The notes under the pieces: generated by a model
What the model was told of the DNA's origin: nothing
Seen by the model: the letters and a program-made list of their open reading frames with translations, nothing else
Databases searched by the model: none
Shown: positions 57,916 through 64,000 of the stretch, piece after piece
Position numbering within the stretch: position 1 is the first letter of the stretch
Layout of the letters: each line of letters opens with the position of its first letter
Made by a program: the position numbers and the translations under genes
Origin: Neoceratodus forsteri
Taxonomy: Eukaryota; Chordata; Ceratodontiformes; Ceratodontidae
DNA: 64,000 nt
Direction: 5' to 3'
Assembly (NCBI GenBank): GCA_016271365.2
Contig: CM057452.1
Span: forward strand, 830,024,001 to 830,088,000

Positions 57916-58199
57916 TCCCGTGTCGTCTTAATAACAAAAAAAAAAACTATAAATAAAAAAACGGTCCCTCTCAGTCTCCCTGCACCCACACACTGCACAC
58001 CCTGCCTCCCCACACATCCTCCTCACCCTATACTTACCTCCGGAGTCCAGCTCAACGATCTTCGGTGGACTGGAAACACGTCTGCACTCTTCAAAGCCAA
58101 CTGCGAACTGAAGAAATGCCGGTAACCTGTTCAATGTAATAAATAGGGTTTTTCCAACTTTGCTGCATATCTCAGGCATTTTTTGGAATTTTGGCACCA

Positions 58200-59870
58200 A
58201 ATTTTCAACATGGGGTTTTTGGGACCCCTCCTCATGAATTCTGTCACTGTCATGGTGTTAATTGGGCCCGAAGGGTGCTTTCACAGTCACTGCGCAAAAT
58301 CACCTTTCAGGAATGATTAACAAAATGACAGTGCCAGTGTTCATAAGGTGGGATCTCAAAAAGCCTATGTTGAAAATTTGGTGAAAAAATTCCTAAAAAT
58401 GACTGTTTTACGAGTGTACATTGCGAGTTCCCACAAAGATGCTCGTAAGTTCACAAATTTTTTATATTTGCACTCTGGATTTTCAACATTGCCATTTTAC
58501 CACACCTCCTTATGAGCAGTACAGCTATCATTTTTCACATCTCGATGAAAATGTGTTTCTGCGCATCTAGCGCACAATGGCACAGTCGGTGTGCAAAATC
58601 AATGTATGGGACAAATTAAGAAAATCACAGTGACACTCTTTGTGAGCAGAGGTCTTAAAAAGGCTACGTTGAAAATTTGGTGAAAAAATTCCTACAAATG
58701 ACTGATTCACGAGCATGCGTTGCGGAGTTCCTACGCATGCTCGTAAGTTCGCAAATTTTTAATATTTGCACTCTGGATTTTCAACATTGTCATTTTACCA
58801 CACCTTCTTATAAGCAGTACAGCTGTCATTTTTCACATCTTGCCAAAAATGTGTTTTCACGCATGTAGCGCACAATGGCGCAGTCGGTGTGTGCAATCAA
58901 TGTTTAGGACACATTAAGAAAATCACAGTGACACTGTTCATTAGCAGAGGTCTTAAAATGGCTATGTTGAAAATTTGGTGAAAAAATTCCCAAAAATGAC
59001 TGCTTTAGGAGCGAACGTTGCGCAGTTCCTACACACGCTCGCAAGTTTGCGAATTTTTTATATTTGCATGGCAGGTTTTCAACAGTGCCACTTTACCACA
59101 CTTCCTGATGAGCAGTACAGCTGCCATTTTTCACATCTCACCCAAAATGTGTTTCCGCACATGTAGCGCACAATGGTGCAGTTGGTGTGCAAAAGCAATG
59201 TTTGGGACAGACTAAGAAAATCACAGTGACACCGGTCATGAGCAGAGGTCTTAAAATGGCTATGTTGAAAATTTGGTGACAAAAGTCCATAAAATGACTG
59301 TGTTATGAGTGAGCATTGCACAGTTTCCATGCACCCTTGTAAGTTCATGAATTTGTAATATTTTCAGTCCAGATTTTCACCAGTGGCATTTTTCCACACT
59401 TCCTTATGAACAGTACAGCTGTCATTTTTCACAACATGGCCAAAATGTGTTTTCACACTTTCAGCACAGAAATGCATGGTCGCTGTGGGAAGTCATTGTT
59501 CGGGACAGATAAAGAAAATTACAGTGACAATGTTCATGATCGGAGGTTCCAAAATGCCTGTGTTGACAATCTGCTGTAAAAAATCCCCAACTAATTACAT
59601 TACGGGTGTGTGTTGCACAGTTTCTATGCACGCTCGTGACTTCATCAGTTTTTTCAATATTTTCACTGCAGATTTTTAACATTGCCATATTTTACACCTC
59701 CCCATGAACAGTACAGCTGTCCTTTTTTACATCTTGTTTGGAATGTGTATCTGCACCTGTGGTGACAAATGCCATAGTCGCTGTGCAAAAGCAGCTTTCG
59801 GCTAACAAACTGATATTGTCACTGTTCATGAGGTGGGGGTCACAAAAAACCCATGTTGAAAATTTGGAGG
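58200..59870 (+). repeat. 297-bp dyad satellite array (copy C)
   Basis: CTTATGAGCAGTACAGCTGTC or a close variant recurs near 58508, 58806, 59102, 59400 and 59698. A perfect 12-bp stem, ACGAGCATGCGT (58709-58720) with ACGCATGCTCGT (58733-58744), marks one dyad centre. Small open frames track the repeat. Confidence 0.88.
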
Positions 59871-60368
59871 GAAAATACCAACGAATGGCTGAGGTGTTAG
59901 GGTTTCTGACCATAACGCCCCACCCTGTAGAGAATGACAGGCATCAGGGCTGTGACTTGGGATTGTTGCCTGCAGTGCTCATACCATTCCACCCTCACCC
60001 ACACCCTGCAGCCACTGAGAGGCATTGAGGTGTGCCTTGGACTCTTCGGCCCCAAAGTTCACCCCATTCTCCTATACCGCACCCATCTCACCATATTTCC
60101 AGATGGAATGGGGTGCACTTAACGGCCAAAGACCCCAAGGCACACCGTGACACTTGTCGGTGTCTGCAGGGTAGGTTGTGGTGAAATGGCATGGCTGTTA
60201 TGCCTGACAACCCAAAGGCACACCCCAATGCCTGTCAGTCTCTGCAGCATGCTGGTGGGGTTGGTTTCAGTTCAGTACTTCATTGCCATTCCTATTTTGC
60301 AGCTCTGTAACTCCTACACTACTAATGCCAATGCCAGCAAGCAAACATTCGGCATTGACAAATGCTTG

Positions 60369-60549
60369 TTTTAATTACTGTCAAATGTTTATTTCTACAT
60401 GTTTTTGTGTTACTGTTATAAGTTGTCGAGGTCCATATTTCATTCCATCCTTTCACTTGTTCACTCCCTTAATTTTATCCCCATGTACAGTTAAGCATTT
60501 GCCTTTCTGTGATGACCATGGCCTGTCCCTTTCCTATTCTGTGTTTTCT
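60369..60549. other. No recognisable feature
   Basis: AT-rich sequence between copy C and the MITE. Confidence 0.4.
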
Positions 60550-60553
60550 TTAA

Positions 60554-61230
60554 AGGAAATGTCTAAGATTTTGGTAATGGCATTTTAAATACAGTAGCTC
60601 ATTACCTTCTTCTAGGGATAGCCATTTGAGCACAGAAAAGAATGTTTTCCTTAAGTCAACTATGGGAGGGAAGTGATCAAAAATTGTGCTGAACAGATGG
60701 CCAGGCAACCCCATTCAGTTGCTGACCTGCCTGCCCCATTCCCATGCTCAGGCAGTTTGTGATGTCTAACCAGGCAGAACATAGGAATGTGCCACATAGA
60801 AGTCAATGGATGAAATTTTCAAAACAGTTTTATGTATGTTAAAGCAACCTTTGTTATAAATAAAAGTCATTGCTCAATAATAGGGCCCCTGTTAGTTGGG
60901 CAGTGACTTTTATTTACATCAGAGGTTCCTTTAGTATATACTGCATCAAACAGTTCAGAAAATGTCCTCCTTTGACTTCCATATGTCACACCCCCTCCCA
61001 TTGCCTGGTTAGACATCACAAAACATCTGAATGAGGGGATCAGCTGGGACCGTATGACCAGGAAGTGAAAGAGTTCAAATGGCTATTGGCTCAGCACAGT
61101 TTTCAAACTGCTCCGTTCTGTACTGGATTTAATGAAAAAAATTCATTTCTGGGCTCAACTGAGTGTTGCTAGCATAAGGTAATGAGCTAATGTATTTTAA
61201 AAGCCATTACCAAAATCTTAGACGTTCTCT
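60554..61230. mobile_element. Palindromic MITE with TTAA target duplication
   Basis: TTAA at 60550-60553 and 61231-61234 flanks inverted ends: GTCTAAGATTTTGGTAATGG on the left and its reverse complement near 61204-61224. Inverted homology continues inward (GCTCATTACC; GATGTCTAACCAGGCA with TGCCTGGTTAGACATC; AAAAGTCA.TG) to a centre near 60890. The element of 677 bp is therefore almost entirely a foldback. TTAA duplication is used by piggyBac and Kolobok elements, so this is a non-autonomous member of one of those. It carries no protein. Confidence 0.85.
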
Positions 61231-61329
61231 TTAATCTTTACACATGAACCCCTTTCCTTCCTTTTGTTTGTAATGATTCATGTCTCCTCTCGCCATCCAC
61301 AAATGTCAAGTACTATACAGAGTAATTGC

Positions 61330-61690
61330 AAGGGAAGATAAACATGATTCTGGTAGTTATGTGTTGAGGGCCTGCCACCACCACCACTGCTGCCATCTCT
61401 ATGCCAGTCAGACATGAAACATTGTGTCCCTAGAGAGAAACCACTTTCCCTAGGTAAATACTGTTCCTACACACACCAGACAAGACATTGAAAATCACAT
61501 GAAAAATTGCAAGAGAAAATAAACATGATTCTGGCAGTTATGGGTTGAGAGCCTGCCACCACCTCCATACCACCACTGCTGCCACCTCTATGTCAGTCAG
61601 ATGTGAAAAGTTGCAACCCCAGAGAGAAACCTCTTTCCTGCTGCCAAATGCTGCTGTTGCACCACCCATAGAAGTTGGGAAAACAACATT
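61330..61690. repeat. Two-copy tandem duplication, about 185 bp
   Basis: ATAAACATGATTCTGG.AGTTATG followed by GCCTGCCACCACC and AGAGAGAAACC.CTTTCC occurs near 61337 and again near 61522. The second copy has an extra CCACC stretch. Confidence 0.75.
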
Positions 61691-62399
61691 AGAAAAACTG
61701 AAGAAAAGTTAAACACTGCTGCATGGTTGTGCAAGGCTGAGCTTCTATCATCCCACCCCAGTAATGCAACACAAACATCAAGTTACTGTGTTGACAGTGA
61801 GAATGGAGGGCATAGCTGAAGGAAAGGGGTGCTTTGCTGCTGCTGCAATATGGACTCCAGCTCGCTGTGGAATTGTAACTATGATGCTGACAAATAGTGC
61901 AATGGTAAGTATTTCTTTATTTCTTTATAATGGGGGTGGGGGTTACTGGTACCCGGTCAAAGGCTAATATGTTCGTACTGCTCTTTCATTCATTTTCAGT
62001 TATGGGTGCTGATGACATCATACTGCTGCTGATGGACAGATACAACAAAGATGTTGTTTTAATTCACAACATTTGCCAACCAAGAAGGTGAGTATTTTTG
62101 TGCGGTGGGGACCTTGCTTCTGTGCCATTGATACATCGATTGTAAATCACTGTTGCTGTTCTTCTTCATTACGGGTATTCCTTGTGCCTGTAATTTTTGC
62201 TAGTGAGGGACTAGATTCCACAAGCAAATGATGATGAGTGACTAACCCAGGGCCATGATGAGTACCATCCAGCTGTATCCGTGGTATTGCACATGGCAAG
62301 GTAATTATTATTTCATTAACCTTTGATGGAGTTGGGGCTTTTCCAATGTAAATTGTACCTGATGCAATAATCAATATTCCCTGTTGCTGTTGTTATCAT

Positions 62400-63880
62400 T
62401 TCAGGTACGGTACTTTCCAGACTGTGTCTGCGCTGCTGCCTGCTGCTGCTGGATACTTGAGTTGACACAACTTAGAAGATGGAGATGGCTTGCCTGATGA
62501 TGCACCTGATGGTGAGCCAAACAACTTGCCTCATCGTTGTGCCATTAATGGGGTGCTCTTTGACAGGGGATTGCCAATGGTACTCTCAGGTGCTGCATGA
62601 CACACCTCAGTGCCTTTTTTGTTTTTCATGACTGGGGTAACGATCACACTTTGACTTGGGGTAGTGGTTCTGCTGCTAAGACCACTACTTGGCCCACTTC
62701 CAGAATCCTCCTCATCCAGTATCACATACATGTCCTTCTCCGCACCTCCATCTCCCTCATATAGTGCCAGGTGTATTTGGCTTACATTGCCTGATGATTT
62801 GGACAGACCAGAACCACTGGCACTGGCTGCCTTCTGGTGCTGATGCCACCAAATTGGGTGCATGTTTTTAAGGTGTATATGTTGCCCATCTGTGCCGAGG
62901 AGACTACCCTTCTTACCCCTACTTACTCGGGTTTGACACAGTTGGCAAATTGCCACTGTCACATCAGATGGGTCCAGTACATAAAAATCCCACACTAGGG
63001 ATTTATGGGGCCTTGTATTTACTTGGTGCCAAGATGACCGGGATAGCAAAGGAGAAGATTTGCTCTTTGTTTAGTTGTGGGGTGACTGGAAAATGGGAGA
63101 AACAGTGCTAGGGGGTCCTTTTCTGTGGTGGTTATAGCAGTTAAGGCAACAGGAAAAACACATTCTGTGGCACCATGTTTTGCCCTTTTTTCTTTCAGGG
63201 TCTCATGAGGGATTCGCGTCATCTGAAACATCATCCGCATCATAGTCTGCAAAAAACTGGCATTCTCATCCTCCTCTGCAGATCTGTCTTCCTCAGTTGC
63301 AACAGGCTCTGTGACAGGCACAGGTACCTCCTATTCATGACTGGCATCCTCATGTTGCTCCACATGTACCACCTCACCCTCACTCACTGCCACTGGACAC
63401 ACATTATCAGTCTCTGCCTCCAACCCACCATCACCAACAGCACCACTTTCAAATTGCACTTCAAAACCAACCGTCTCTATGCCCATAGTTGTTTACTTGG
63501 TGGTGGTACTGCTGCTTTCTGTCGCTGTGTCACTTGCCATTGACACATCTATCACCATGTCTGCCACAGATTCGGCAGAGAAAAACTTAGAGGCAGGAAA
63601 GCCAACACCAGGGCAAAATATGTTGCTACTTCTGACTGCCACAGAGTCATCTGAATGCTGTCTCTCTGCTCTCACTGACACATTTTTGGTTCCTGCACCA
63701 CTATTAGGGACCACAAATTGAGCAATGTTCTTTGTGGCTGCTCCACGGCCTCTCCCTTTAGTTGCCCTTTTTGTCCCAGTCATTCTCAGTGCATGCAGGG
63801 ACACAGCTGTCAATCTGGTTAAATTGCAGTCAGGAGGACAGTGATATTTTCTAAATAAGGTGTGCAGGCAGGGATACAAA
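62400..63880 (-). pseudogene. BED zinc-finger ORF with acidic leader (hAT-type?)
   Basis: 62531-63049 encodes SLVWDFYVLDPSDVTVAICQ with CQLC, and then GTDGQHIHLKNMHP (H...H ligands), a complete BED finger. A Ser/Thr-rich tail with NKKGTEV follows and the frame stops at 62531; reading past the stop gives further Ser/Pro-rich sequence to about 62400. Upstream minus frames (63019-63321, 63493-63879) are acidic or threonine-rich and may be earlier exons; TTTCTCCCATTTTCCAG at about 63080 is a good splice acceptor. The hAT catalytic core is not in the window, so this may be a decayed transposase or a ZBED-like gene. Confidence 0.6.
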
Positions 63881-64000
63881 AATCACTCTGGTTAAATCAC
63901 AGTAAGGAGGACAGTGATTTTTTTTCTACATAAAGGTGTGCCAGCAGGGACACAACAATCATTCTGGTTAAATCGCAGTCAGGAGGACAGTGATTTTTTT
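63795..64000. repeat. Tandem repeat, about 74 bp period, continuing past the window
   Basis: GCAGGGA.ACA, then TCTGGTTAAAT.GCAGT.AGGAGGACAGTGAT, occurs at 63795, 63868 and 63944, the last unit being cut by the window end. A poly-T tract follows each unit. Confidence 0.85.

Larger units (their letters stand above)
57460..60368 (+). mobile_element. Hairpin-ended satellite element, copy C
   Basis: It starts ATGTTTGCTTGCATGCATGTG (a hairpin with GCAAGAAACAT) and ends GCATTGACAAATGCTTG, as in copy B. Flanks are TTTTT and TTTT. The order is hairpin modules (57630-57915), a CCGGAG-containing part, five 297-bp units (58200-59870) and the unique 480-bp 3' part (ACACCCTGCAG, GGACTCTTCGGCCCCAAA). Compared with copy B, about 100 bp are missing near the 5' end, and part of the 297-bp array. 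It has no coding sequence. Confidence 0.75.

Noticed and set aside
57390..58013. 204-codon minus-strand frame as a coding gene of the hairpin element
   Set aside because: It covers the hairpin modules; the corresponding frame in copy B has a different sequence and different stops, with no conserved domain.

Overview
The window is repeat-dense, non-genic DNA from a vertebrate nuclear genome. The evidence is the mix of interspersed repeats: L1-type, CR1-type (with a GDSL/SGNH esterase ORF1 piece) and L2-type LINEs, tRNA-headed SINEs including a MIR/CORE-like one, an LTR-like element, hAT-type BED zinc-finger ORFs and a palindromic TTAA MITE. The combination suits a non-mammalian sarcopterygian or tetrapod; an amphibian such as a caecilian is my guess, at low confidence. 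I see no intact host gene, rRNA, tRNA, CRISPR array or bacterial feature. Most open frames lie inside decayed transposons, or are by-products of tandem repeats whose period is a multiple of three.

The dominant structure is one giant inverted-repeat element at 6607-39458 (about 32.85 kb). Its ends are inverted copies starting TATGGCAAGCC, followed by about 0.9 kb of 21-bp subterminal repeats. It is flanked by a 6-bp direct repeat GGGTAA (6601-6606 and 39459-39464). Removing the element and one GGGTAA rejoins an interrupted L1 ORF2 frame (left part 5549-6606, right part from 39465). The arms are about 12 kb each (6607-18665 and 24012-39458) and surround a 5.3-kb loop (18666-24011). Both arms carry the same nested insertions in mirror order: 21-bp repeats, a tRNA-SINE, a CR1 fragment, a hairpin-ended satellite-bearing element, another CR1 fragment, a CORE-SINE and two LINE fragments. 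The right arm alone holds a further 3.25-kb hairpin-ended element (35486-38737), and its empty site is visible in the left arm near 7327. The loop holds a decayed LINE split by a probable 1.64-kb solo LTR (20248-21888).

Right of the giant element, the L1 is split again at 40173-49959 by a stack of insertions: a TIR element, an L2 LINE inside it, a CR1 inside the L2, a third LINE inside the CR1, and a SINE inside that. The L1 ends near 50490. From 50.5 to 64 kb come a LINE (51035-52800), a BED-finger ORF (53.4-54.1 kb), a second CR1 (54125-57310), another hairpin-ended satellite element (57460-60368), a palindromic TTAA MITE (60554-61230), a second BED-finger ORF on the minus strand (62.4-63.9 kb) and a tandem repeat running off the end.

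The hairpin-ended elements (four copies: 9996-13629, 28896-32822, 35486-38737, 57460-60368) look like a modular, non-autonomous family inserting at T-runs and built of hairpin-forming tandem repeats. I infer a Helentron/HINE-like nature but see no transposase or Rep/helicase gene. No mobilising protein for the giant inverted-repeat element is visible either.
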